Source: Gnetum montanum (taxonomy: Eukaryota > Streptophyta > Gnetopsida > Gnetales > Gnetaceae). Taken from it: a stretch of 64,000 bases of DNA. The position numbers and the translations under genes were made by a program. Below the pieces are notes generated by a model. It had not been told where the DNA came from. It did not search any database and saw only the letters and a list, made by a program, of their open reading frames with translations. The first letter of the stretch is position 1; each line of letters starts with the position of its first letter. The DNA lies in NCBI GenBank assembly GCA_015680685.1, contig MNCI01009146.1:270210-334209 (forward strand). The letters are read 5' to 3'. Below, piece by piece: positions 45,332-56,400 of the stretch.

Positions 45332-47272
45332 TTGGGGCCTTGCCTCCTCATAATAATCACGGCACTTGGAGCACACGTCCAAGGCATTCACTTCACAATC
45401 TACACACACAAGGGCCCAGCCCCAAACAATCCAAACACATTGTACATACGATGGGGCCCAACCCCAGGCAATACAAGTACCTTATGCCTACATTGGGGCC
45501 ATCCCCAACCTCCCCAACCTCAACCCAACATTTACGCAAGCACCACATGTGTCATGCCTGTTTCACCAATGCCTCAGGCACCTGTTCATCATCTGTCTAG
45601 GATGACGTTAAACTATCCATGCCCTAGTATGGCCTTAAATTGCCAACACACATTCGGTATGACGTTAAACTACCAAAAACTGTCTTCCATGACATTAAAC
45701 TCTCAAAGCACACAACCAATGATCCAACCCTTTACTGCACAACCTACGCAAGTCCAGTCAACACAACCGGTTGTTGAATCTATGAGTTAGAAACAAGTGT
45801 CCCAACTCATCTAAACTTTGACTGAGGAAATCAACTAGCTTAAGGCTACCTCGTTACACACACCCAAGGTTGTGGACTTTTACTATGATGATCCAATTTG
45901 TCCTATGGTCCCACCCCTTACACTACCCATGGGCTATTCATTGCCACATCTGACATAATACAATGGTCATAGTGACCCTAATGCACATATCATCACATTC
46001 TGCACAGAAGCCATTACGTTGCACTCCTAGCCACATGTCATTCTATGCCTCTTCCCCCTATCACTCACTAGAAAAGCTCTAGACTGGTACCGTGCCTTAC
46101 CCCGAGCTTCCATCGCATCCCTTGAGGACCTCATACACTAGTTTGTGACACGCTTCAGATACAACATCAGACCTGAAGTGACAATCAAAAAGCTCCTTCA
46201 TGTTAGACAAAGACCCATGGAGCCCATACTACCCTTCCTCTAGTGATGGAGTGCCACAGCCAATGAAATGCATGAGCTAATCGCAGAAACACATCTCTTG
46301 GCAATCTTCAAGGATGCATTCAATGACTTCATCAAGTCCAAACTACTCTATCAAGCCCCAAAGTCTCTTACCTAGGCCTTTGACCAAGCAAGGGGCATCA
46401 AAGAGGCAGCAAGAGCAAGCAATGACCCATCCTACTTGGCCTATAGAAGCCAACACAAAAATCAACAACATAAACAATGACATGCACAACAACAAATGTA
46501 ACAACTGTAACCAACACAAACAACACAAATAGCACAAGATACACAAGCAATATCAAATGCAACAATCGCAACAATCACTATGCCAACACATGTAGCCAAC
46601 AGGCCCGTGGCCTCAACACCCCAAGTCGTTAGCTCTAGCTTTGGCCCCGCCACACAAGCCACTCCTAGATGTGAGTGCACCCAACACAAATACATATCCT
46701 TGTCGGGAAAACCTTCCTAATTTCTAGAATAGCTCCTTAACATTGGTCTAGTCCAACGCAAACGCATGTTAGATGATCCCTACATACGCAACCAGAAACA
46801 CTATGAATTGGTAAGTCATCCCACTACAACATAAAACGCATGTATCCCACAAAATTTTGACTTGAGTGCATACTGCCACTACCACCAAATTCTTGGACAC
46901 GACATAGACACTTGTCAAACTTTGCAAAATGATTTTCAAAGAATGACAAAGAAAGGATTGCTCAACGTAGTGCAACCTAGCAGTCTCGTACCTTCAATGA
47001 CTTCCTGAAGCAAGATACCCTTCATCATAAGGGCAACATCTAACAACCTATCTAGTATGATGTTAAACTTCCAGCCACCATCCATCATGATGTTAAACAT
47101 ACAAGTCGCTTTGACGACACCCACACCAAGTCCAAGTTCTAGCAACTTGGCCACATACAAGCAGTGGCAACCCAAGTCACCAACACCTAAACCAAAAACC
47201 AACCCTAGCTCTATCCCTAGGCCCACTAAACAACTACCCTTATGCATTGCCCCTCCATAAGAGCTCTACATT
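45332..47272 (+). pseudogene. Gag of the pol-less element
   Basis: One frame runs from 45332 into the protease with no frameshift that I can find, but about 17 stops, each one C-to-T step from CAA, CAG or CGA. The N-terminal part is Pro/Gln-rich and includes MTLNY, MALNC, MTLNY and MTLNS copies encoded by the family minisatellite. The capsid core (about 45870-46440) shows KVVDFYYDDPICPMV, RKALDWYRALPRASIASLED and FIKSKLLYQAPKSL. The knuckle reads YCHYHQILGHDIDTC near 46880. Forms the particle in intact relatives. Confidence 0.8.
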
Positions 47273-48241
47273 ATGGCTCACACAATAGAGGAGGCTCCCA
47301 CCATGACAAACATAATTGACAACCTCGTAGATGTACTATCTCATGCACATAATGCATTAAAACATAAGAATGTAACTCCTACCTTGCTCAACCTCATCTT
47401 AACATCACCAGAGCATTGCCAAGCACTAACACATATGCTCGTCTCCATCAATGCTACAAAAAACATGTCTCTAACTGAAGATGCCATTCATGTAGCCATT
47501 ACATCCCCTGTACCACAAGACACAAACACAATGACTCTAATCTTCTACAAAAATGATGTCAAGATCAACCCCAAACAAGGGGAGGTCACACACGCACCAT
47601 TGAATATTAGTGTAAGCATTGGAAAATACACAGTACGTAGAGTACACATCGATGATGGCATGGCAGAAAATGTTGTCGCACACTCCATCGTCGAACGACT
47701 AGGCCTAACATACAACATTCAATCGACTAAAATTGAGTCTCTAAACACCTTCGATGGAGCATGCATAGTCATTAAAGACACAATCAACATCACCTTCACA
47801 ATAAGGGACCAACACCCCGTGTTTGCAAACTTTATAGTCATCGACAAGATGCCAGGTTTCAACATGATTCTAGGAAGGCCTTGGCTAGCCCAACTAAGGG
47901 CCATCTCCTCTCCCATCCACCAAGAAATCCACCTTCCATATGAGGGTGGTCAAGTTATCATCCATGGTGATAATGTCATCTCTTCAACTATTCATGACAT
48001 AGGCATGGCACAAGCTTTAGAAGAAGAGTTTCTTGGTGGTACACCTACAACAACCAATGCATCGGCTAAGGCTAACATACCCGAACGAGTGGTTGAAGCC
48101 AATAGCTTCCTAGAGGATCCTAAGCCTTGCACACTCCCTAATCCATGCCCAATTAGGAAGCAACTACATGACCAAGACTTTCCCTTGGCCAAAAATGCAG
48201 GTGCTTGCCTACCCTTTGTCTCCACTTGCCATGTATTTTGA
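47273..48241 (+). pseudogene. Protease of the pol-less element, long open frame
   Basis: 322 codons stay open, the longest frame in the window, in phase with gag. The active site reads VRRVHIDDGMAENVVA; later come VIDKMPGFNMILGRPWLAQL and YEGGQVIIHGDNV, as in gypsy protease regions. The ATG at 47273 follows a stop at 47263 in the same frame, so it was probably part of a gag-protease fusion. The stop at 48239-48241 is followed by spacer, where the large element also leaves the frame. Confidence 0.8.
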
Positions 48242-48646
48242 CACTCATTTACATCGCACTATCCTATGCGTTTACATTTTGGCCACTCACTTAGATCACG
48301 TATTTTTCTTTGTTTATACATTCATCAACTTAGTTTACACATTGCATTTGAAAAACATCAAACATAAAAGAGAAAACATAAAACTACAAAAATACATGGC
48401 CCGAAAAGGCCTTAAACTAGCCTACAGCCCAAAATGGCCTAAAACTACCATTTTTTGTGGTGCTTTTCTTTCATTCATACAGTTTAACTCTGTTTACGAT
48501 AGGTGTTGCTTGATGTTGTTTTCTTTCTAGTTGATTTTTACAGGATCTTGCAGATACACAATATGACCACACATGCAACATCACACCTTACACAAGTAAG
48601 GTAAGCACCAATCCATTATGACTATAAAATGGCACAGCTCATCCTT
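48242..48646 (+). other. Short spacer after protease
   Basis: Carries GGCCCGAAAAGGCCTTAAAC and CAGCCCAAAATGGCCTAAAA near 48397-48445, the oligomer also found after the protease of the large element. The antisense gene and pol are absent; the sequence passes straight to the minisatellite. Confidence 0.6.
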
Positions 48647-49040
48647 GAGTCATGAAGTTAGATTGGCACAATAGCTAGTCCTAGCATCATAACTTAAAAT
48701 TGATACCACAGAACAGTCCTGGCATCATGACTTAAAACTAATACCACAGAACAGTCCTAGCATTATGACTTAAAATTGATACCACGGAACAATCCTAGCA
48801 TCATGACTTAAAACTGATACCACAAAACATTTCTAGCATCATGACTTAAAACTGATACCACAGAACAGTCCTAGCATCATGACTTAAAATTGATACCACA
48901 GAACATTCTTGGTATCATGACTTAAAACTGATACCATAAAATAGTCCTAGCATCATGACTTAAAACTGATACCATAGAACAGTCCTGGCATCATAACTTG
49001 AAACTGATACCATAGAATGTCCTTGAGTCATGACAATAAA
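48647..49040 (+). repeat. Minisatellite, 38 bp by about ten
   Basis: CATCATGACTTAAAACTGAT recurs with an exact 38-bp step at 48685, 48723, 48761, 48799, 48837, 48875, 48913, 48951 and 48989. The remainder of each unit is ACCACAGAACAGTCCTAG. More diverged units continue to about 49270. Not a CRISPR: there are no variable spacers between units. Confidence 0.92.
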
Positions 49041-50378
49041 CCAACACCATAGAGCTCTATCCGGTATGACGCTAAACTGCCACATCTGTCCACCATGATG
49101 TAAAACTAGCATCCAGAGTCCACTAAAATTATAAACTAGTTTGCCTCTTCATAGTTTTCCATGACTATAAACTAGCAATGCACTATTTGCTACGATGCTA
49201 AACTGGAGCCATCCAAAGGGTCATGATGTGAAACTAACCCATGATAGTCCACTAAGACTATAAATTGGTGACATCATCGACAACCAGGAAAAACTTGAAA
49301 AGATGTGTTACTGCTATTAATGTTCCACAAAGACTTGATGCATTATTTATCTCATGGACCCCAATGAGGCTAGTGTTGTTCATAATTCTGTCTGCTTTGA
49401 AAATTGCACGTGATGGATCCATCTCCTTGTTTAAAGTGCTTAGTTAACCAATTCATTTGTGTTTTTCTTATCTTCTTGGAGTTGTGTTTGTAGGATGACA
49501 CACCTGAGGTGTTTGTGCATAGATGCACTTCATCATGATGATAAGGTATCACATTCTTCCTAATGCACATAACTAGGTTAATCAATCTGTTCATAAGTAT
49601 ATTCTCGACTCCTGATACATTCCCTATTTCCCCATCATGCCCCCTTGATACATTCGACTCATCCCAAAGCTCTTGATACATTGTTACACACTATGACTCT
49701 CTAAGCAGTTGCAACGCAAAACAAAGTATATGATACATGATACAAAATGCAAGCGCTCAAACGTGAGCATAGCACTAAAAGCAAGCTCTTTTAAAAACAC
49801 AAAAGAAGAAGAAACAAACAAAAAAGAAAAAGAACAAAAAGGTCAAAGAAAAAATGCAAAAAAAAGGTCTTCATGACCCCATTGACATCATAAAAAAAAG
49901 ACTATTGGCCATTCTCATACAAGCCCCAGGCAAGAAGGCAATTGTCTTGAAAAATAGTTACACTCGTGTCTCAAAGAGACCATGTCACACATTATCGCGT
50001 GGCTTTGGCTATTTACAACGGGCCCCGTAAACACTCTATAAGAGTCCTATTTTTCCAAAGAATGCACTTCCTATGTCTTGGTTCCAAGTTTGCTGAAAAC
50101 TGGTTACTGACAAGGACTAGAGATACAGCTCATTTACATGAGAGCATTTCCTCTCCCACAATCCCAGTAAGAATTATAACCCTTGATCAACTCCTAGCTT
50201 CCCCTAGTTACAACCAATCCCCTCGCATCTTGAACTACATTCCCTCAATCCCATGTACTTTTGAAAAATGGTGTGATGACGCCTAGTCACAAGCCAATGG
50301 TTAATGCTTGGTTCTTGGTTGTTCATGGTGTTTTGCACTTCTTTGTCGGCGCCTCTCGGGTGGATTCCTCCAGAAGTC
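49041..50378 (+). other. 3' untranslated part of the pol-less element
   Basis: Diverged minisatellite units to about 49270, then sequence without a recognisable gene, with an A-rich stretch at 49790-49900. The short frame at 49966-50286 has no domain. Confidence 0.5.
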
Positions 50379-50394
50379 AACAAAGAGGGGCCAA
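50379..50394 (+). other. Polypurine tract of the pol-less element
   Basis: AACAAAGAGGGGCCAA directly before TGAAACACC of the 3' LTR; nearly identical to the tract of the large element at 13921-13938. Confidence 0.8.
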
Positions 50395-51728
50395 TGAAAC
50401 ACCACTGATTTTGGCCTAACACTTTGAAAGAAGAACAATCAGATCCTCTTGAACTTTTGAAAGGAAAAAATTTGACTAAGGCATGGCACTCACACTAGCT
50501 TATCCTAGACACTCACACTATGGTCACGCTAAGGTCACGCTGCCAGCGTGAGTCCAACGTGATCTTCCAAAAGTGGCTTAAAACAAGGTACAATCAACCT
50601 TAGTTTTTGACTTGCAAATTGCTCTCAAGGTTAGACATAGTCAAGCAATCATTGCACTTAAAGAATAGGCTTCAAAAAATCAAAATTTGGTGTAATAGGG
50701 GTCACTTTCAACTCACTCACACTAAGGTCACGCTAGCAGCATGAGTACTATTCACGCCCAGACAAAAGCACGCCAAACACACGCTGGGGACATTCCAGGA
50801 CCAAATCAACTCATGCTGAGAGCCCTAGTGAAACAGAGATTCCTCAAATAGCCATAGAACCACTCAAATTGACATCTTGTAGTAGTCAATCCATCGATCA
50901 AGCAAGCCAAAGTCAAATTCTCTTATTGTACAGTATCATTTCATTGTAAATCTTCATTTGTGAGCTTGTTAAATTGCTCCTATCGTCGTACTCTAGCTTA
51001 CGTAAGCCAACACATGTTGTAAGCTACAATGCATCCGGTCAAGAACGTAGCCTGCCTACACATGACCAACTCACACACAGCTGTCCATCAGACACATGTC
51101 ACTTGATTCGTTTTCCTCTCATCTCTTAGCCATTGATTCCACCCATGAATTCTGCACCCAAGCCCAGCCAAAACTTATAAATACCCTATCAATTCACATA
51201 AACGAGGTGGGCAATTTTCAAGGTTGATGACTTAGGAAATTCAAACCAGCAATCCTTGGGCACTCGGGCACACTTGACTCCTAGCATCCAAGCACTTTTA
51301 AAACACATTACATTACCCTAGGGCTTGGCACTTAACTTGTCATCTACACGTGCAACTACGCTTTGATTAGTGCACATCTTTTTTAAGCAATACAATATAG
51401 TTCATTTTGCCAGCCATTATATTGTTTACTCTATTTTACATTCAGCTTACGTTTTGTTTGCAATACTATTCTGAATATGCTCTATTTGCATTTCATACAT
51501 TACTATTTACATTTCGTGCATCATTAGTTACAATAACCCCAGCATAAGCCATAGTTTACGCTCAGGGAAGTCCTTGGTTGATTTGCATGCAGATCATCCA
51601 AGGCACTCTACCTTCATTTCCTTTTCCAGCTTACCCTCAGGCAAAGGTAGGGTTATTTGTGTCTACTTGATGATCTTTTGGTGTTTGTTTTCCCTTCTAG
51701 CCTTACACTAATGATTTAGGTCAGTACA
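50395..51728 (+). repeat. 3' LTR of the pol-less element
   Basis: Starts TGAAACACCACT, ends TCAGTACA; full-length match to 43298-44610. Confidence 0.85.
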
Positions 51729-52536
51729 ATGTTCTTTCTAATTTATCAAAAATTGGAGCAATTCTAGTAGTGCAACTTTCAGAGATGATAGTGCAAAAGT
51801 TGTTAGGTTTTTTATGCTAAAATTTTACATATGCATTTTCATAGATATTTTCTTTGAGAAAACTCTAATATCACATTAAATTGGTATATACTGAATGAAA
51901 AATGATCTAATCATTTATTCTCGTAAAAATTCAAGATTCAAAAAATTTGCAAAATTATAGTGATAATTTCTATCAAACTATAGTAGATATTGAATGTAAA
52001 TTTTAGATCACATAGGCACCTATTTTAGCTTTTTAATAAATGTAGAATCACTAAAAAATGTTTCAAAATGACTAAAACAATAAATGTTCCCAATTCTAAC
52101 TATTCATTCCAAGATTAATTAAATAATGATGAATGATGTTGATATATGTTAATGAACTGATAAATTTATGAAAGATTTATTTATAAATTTATTTATGAAT
52201 TGATGATGACATAGTTATATTCTTTTTAAAATTATATTGATGATTCCATGATACAAATTTCTAGGAGATTCATTAGCTATATATATATGTGATAGGTTAG
52301 GGAAAGTTTACTAAAAATAATACAATATAACTGCAATGATAAAAAAATCATAAAAATTACATGTGTGTGTGTGTGTGGATTGTGGTCAAAATAACATTAA
52401 AACTATCCATTAATTTGAAAAGTTTTAACATTTTATTAAAATAAACTGCTATTTTATAATAAAAACAAAAAATTATTGTCTTCTAGTCTAAAAAGACAAT
52501 GATGAAAGCACATTTTACCATAGTGGGGAATTGAGA
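51729..52536. other. AT-rich linker with TG run
   Basis: Begins with ATGTT, the right target duplication. Contains a TG run at 52362-52377 and a short TA run near 52280. No gene seen. It may hold the rest of the copia LTR cut at 43297. Confidence 0.5.
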
Positions 52537-53136
52537 AAGTATTTATAAGTTTATATTTATAATTTTTATGTATTTATGAATATAAGAATGAAATAATAAT
52601 AAATACATATGCATCACAATCCCTCATGGGTATAAGCACAATGATCATAATCACTCACATGTGTCATAATTCTTTATGGGATAGGTGCAACACCACACAT
52701 AGAAAGTAATAAATAACTCCTAGTAACAACCTTGATGGCTCAACATCATGCCATATAATTGTAACCTTCTTGGATAAGGATGAATTGTTGTATGATGATG
52801 AAATGAAAATGAAATAAATATTTTTAGTGTTTTAATGTTTTGAGGCATCAATGATATAAAATAAGGAAAAACCATGAGCCTTATTCATTATACAAACATT
52901 GGACTTCATGTCGACCAAACGATTCTAGGTTATGTAAGAAAGGTAGCACTCTAACAAAGTCTAACCATACTTATGAAAGTGCTAACGCAAAATATACACA
53001 AAAAACAAGAATAAAATTAACTTACCTAAGGGAAAAAATGGATCTTCATATAAGAAAAATGTCAAAAGCCCAAATGGAATTCCTAAAAATTCTAAGTTAT
53101 GAATGACATGTGTGAGAGCTTATCCTAGGTATTTAT

Positions 53137-53866
53137 AGTTTTCATGAGATAATATTAGAGTTTTTCTGGTGTCAAGGTATTTAAGAAGGTCTATTAATGT
53201 AGCCTAGGCTAACCCGGGTCACACCGTAGGGGAACTAGGCTAGACCAAACTTGGCAAGGGATGTGTCAATGCCCTTATGCTAATGTAAGGGGTTGACTAA
53301 TGCAAGGTTGTTAGTGAACTCCCCTACCACACTCCAAGTTAGCAAATCCAAATGAATTCCTCAAACACTAGAGGATATGTTGAAAGATCTTATGACATCT
53401 AAACAAAGTCAGAAACTTCCTAAGGAACTTAGAACATGCACACAACCTAGGAGTATGACACAAGATACAAGGATGCATGTCAGGAATATACAAAGCTTAA
53501 TTGAACATGCTAAAACTATCAACATGGACTGCATGAAAAACTTTCTAAGTCTAGGGCTTACAATGGACTTACAAAATATCATTGGATGACTCATTATTTC
53601 CTCATTCCTAAGTAAAGATGGTTCCATAAAATTAATACTTAAGACAAAAATTAGGAACTAGAAACATAATAAAATTAATGTCAAGGAATTATAATTATAT
53701 AAAAACATAAGTTATATAAACTTATGTTACAACACCATCCCCTAGCACATGTTGTAAAATTATATAAACTATGGCTATATTACAACATAAGTTACCTCAC
53801 TGAGAAGTGCTAGGGGATGGTGGCTGAGAACAGAATCCCCATGATGTGCCTCCATGATATGGGAAG
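53137..53866. other. 730-bp segment missing from the left copy, with hairpin
   Basis: Perfect inverted repeat CACCATCCCCTAGCAC at 53733-53748 and its complement at 53807-53822. Next to it are 10-bp arms AACATAAGTT/AACTTATGTT at 53704-53728. No terminal inverted repeats or target duplication mark the whole segment as a transposon, and the filler in the left copy suggests a loss there. The plus frame 53377-53589 has no domain. Confidence 0.6.
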
Positions 53867-54333
53867 ATGCTAGAAGTATTGGGTGCAAACATATGAAATA
53901 TTTGTAACTGTGTTTCAAGGTCTTTCATCCTATCTTGGAGCTACAAATTCTACTCATACATCCATCTTTGCTCTCGCAATAGTGCTTAACTATGTTCCTC
54001 TACATCTACTTGGAATTTTTTTTATTCTTCTTTTCCTATGAAACATCATGATGGACAACCTTTAATTCAATTTCCACTCAATTAAGTCTTTCTTTTAGCT
54101 CACTATATGTTCTACCTAAAAATGTTTGTGCCACATATAGATATCTTCTATTCTTCCGTTGTACATCTTTTTTTTCCTTTTTAAGTCTCCTCTCAAGGAA
54201 TATGACTACGACTTCATGGAAGAGGATGTACATGTCCTTTAAGAGGTTCATCCTTTTCTAGAAATTTGACTTACATGTAGCCATCTAATGGAGCTTAGCT
54301 ATAAGGTATTGAATTTTTCCTTCACCTAAGTCT
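53866..54333 (-). pseudogene. Decayed coiled-coil coding region (right copy)
   Basis: Counterpart of 745-1213, directly left of copia copy B, with the same protein-like minus-strand reading and stops. Confidence 0.4.
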
Positions 54334-54697
54334 TAAAGAATCTAAAGGGCCCTAGATCTATGATCTAACTTATAAGGAAAGAAAGAACTTAGTTAGAACA
54401 AACACACTCTTGTGAGACTCTCTTAAATTCTAACATTACTTCTGTATTACAAATCAATATGTGCTATAATTATATAGGCCTTGATCTTCCAAGAATAGAT
54501 TTGAAGAGATATGCATGAATGTAGAAAATCATGGGGATGATCCTTATCATCTTATTTAAGGATATTATTAATATGGGATGAACTATACATGGGATTAGAT
54601 AGGAATTATATGAATAGTATCTCATCTTATTTAATATAGATTTATGGATGAGATCTATCTAATTCTTTTGTGGAACATCTATTCATCATATTTCACA
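54334..54697 (-). repeat. 3' LTR of copia copy B
   Basis: Full match to 59735-60095 and to 1214-1580. Next to it, inside, the minus strand reads ATGGGGTGTTTG, the likely polypurine tract that copy A lost to an N gap. Confidence 0.83.
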
Positions 54698-54744
54698 AAC
54701 ACCCCATGATGGTAAGAGGTTCGACTCCAAGGAAGTCTCAAAAA

Positions 54745-56400
54745 GTTTTAAACTTTTCATGGCTTAGAATCTTGGTAAATCTAAGGAAGTCTCAAAAACA
54801 TTTAAAATTTTCACAGTTTAAAATCTTGGTAAAGATATTTGCCATTTGTGTTTTACTTACATAATGTTTCATGCTAAGTATGTTTTCTTGGATCAAGCTT
54901 CTAAGATGATGATGCTTGATGTCCATATGTTTGGAATGCCCATGATGAACAAGATTATGCACCATCACAATAGCACTTGTTCTATCACAGTATAAACAAA
55001 TGGAAGGTTTAAGTGTGTTCCCATTTTAGTGAAAATGGATTGGATCCAAATGCCTTGAGTAGTAGGGTTTAATGCAACTATGTATTCTACTTTTGCTATT
55101 GAGAGGAAAACTATAGATTGCTTCTTTGATCCCTAGGAGATCAGTGATGGACTAAAGAAAAAAAAAACCAAAAGTTGATTTACAATCTTCAAGGTCGCCT
55201 CCTTAGTTTGCATCAGTGTATCTCCATACCTTAAAATTTTTATGTTGATGAAATGTGATCACAAAATCTATCATAGTTTTCAGGTATCGCAAAACCCGCT
55301 TCTTAGTTTTCCAATGTGATTCATGCTGATCTTGCATAAATCAGGAGAGGTAATTTACAACAAATTGGATGTCTAGATGGGTATTGGAAAGATACATGAG
55401 ACTACCAACAAGGGAACTATATGCTAAAGGATTTAAGGATGGGGATGTGTCATCCTTGGTAAGTTTTGTACCAAGGGAGAGTGGTGTATCTAAGGGATTA
55501 CAATTTATCATGGAAAATTTCTTAATTAAGGATTGAGAAAATTTCATTTGGCATACAAAAATTGATCTTGATCTTTGAATAACTTGAAAATCAAAAAAAT
55601 ATGACATCTTCCCCAGATTAGACATTTCAAATTCTTTTTTTATGACATTAAGAAAATTATTTCCTAATGCAATTGTAGATGAAAAATAGATTAAATCATC
55701 TACATATAAACAAAGAAAAATGTAATCATCACCAAATACCTTTTTGTATATAGTTGTTTCAAATTGAAGATTGGTGAGGCCTTCTTGCATGAAAAATGCA
55801 TAAATACATGTGTACCATGCACATGGAGCTTACTTAAGCCCGTATAATGCATTATGAAGCTTGTAAACATGATTTCTTTTTCCTTCATCAATGAAACCTA
55901 GTGGTTTCTCCACATAAACTTATTTATTAATAAATCCATTGAAAAATGTAGAAGCCATGTCTAGTTGATAAATCACATAGCCAGCTTATGCAGCAATAGC
56001 AAGAAAGATCCTCATAGATTCCATCCATGAAATAGGAGCAAAGCTATTATCAAAATCTTTACCTTGTTGCTGAAGATATCATTTGGTAACCAGGCGAGCT
56101 TTGAATTTTTCTACTTCCCCATACTAATTTCTTTTAATTTTAAACACCAATTTTAACCCAATAATATGTTTACCATATGGATGAGGAACAAGGCTCCAAG
56201 TATTGTTTTTATGAATTTTTTGTACCTCTATTTCCATGAAATCAATCCAACAATTATCTAGCATAACTTTGACAACTATGAATGGTTCCATCAAACCATC
56301 ATCACTTCTTCCCACCAGCATAAGCAATGCAAAAAATTCCTCATCCATCGTGGTGAAGAGAGCATCTGCAACAAGTTCCATGTCCTAGGTTGGCTAAGCA
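54745..56400 (-). pseudogene. Copia reverse transcriptase and RNase H, broken (copy B)
   Basis: A 149-codon open stretch (55790-55341) carries FLCLYVDDLIYFSS with the intact YVDD box, then EFEMSNLGKMSYFFDFQVIQ and PLDTPLSLGTKLT. The RT start near 56381-56124 reads NNTWSLVPHPYGKHIIGLKL. RNase H fragments extend to about 54750. Better preserved than copy A but still frame-shifted between parts. Confidence 0.83.

Larger units (their letters stand above)
43298..51728 (+). mobile_element. Tat-related gypsy element without pol (gag-protease only)
   Basis: 1.3 kb LTRs (43298-44610, 50395-51728) bracket a leader with tandem repeats, a gag-protease frame (45332-48241), a short spacer, a 38-bp minisatellite and the polypurine tract. 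No RT, RNase H or integrase sequence is present between protease and 3' LTR. Family membership with the 12209-30868 element is shown by TGAAACAC LTR starts, the shared polypurine tract, the block after the LTR, the spacer oligomer and gag and protease similarity. Such elements would need proteins from a complete relative to move. Confidence 0.86.

Noticed and set aside
48647-49040. Regular 38-bp spaced repeats that could suggest a CRISPR array
   Set aside because: Units touch each other with no unique spacers, no cas genes are near, and the array lies inside a plant retrotransposon.
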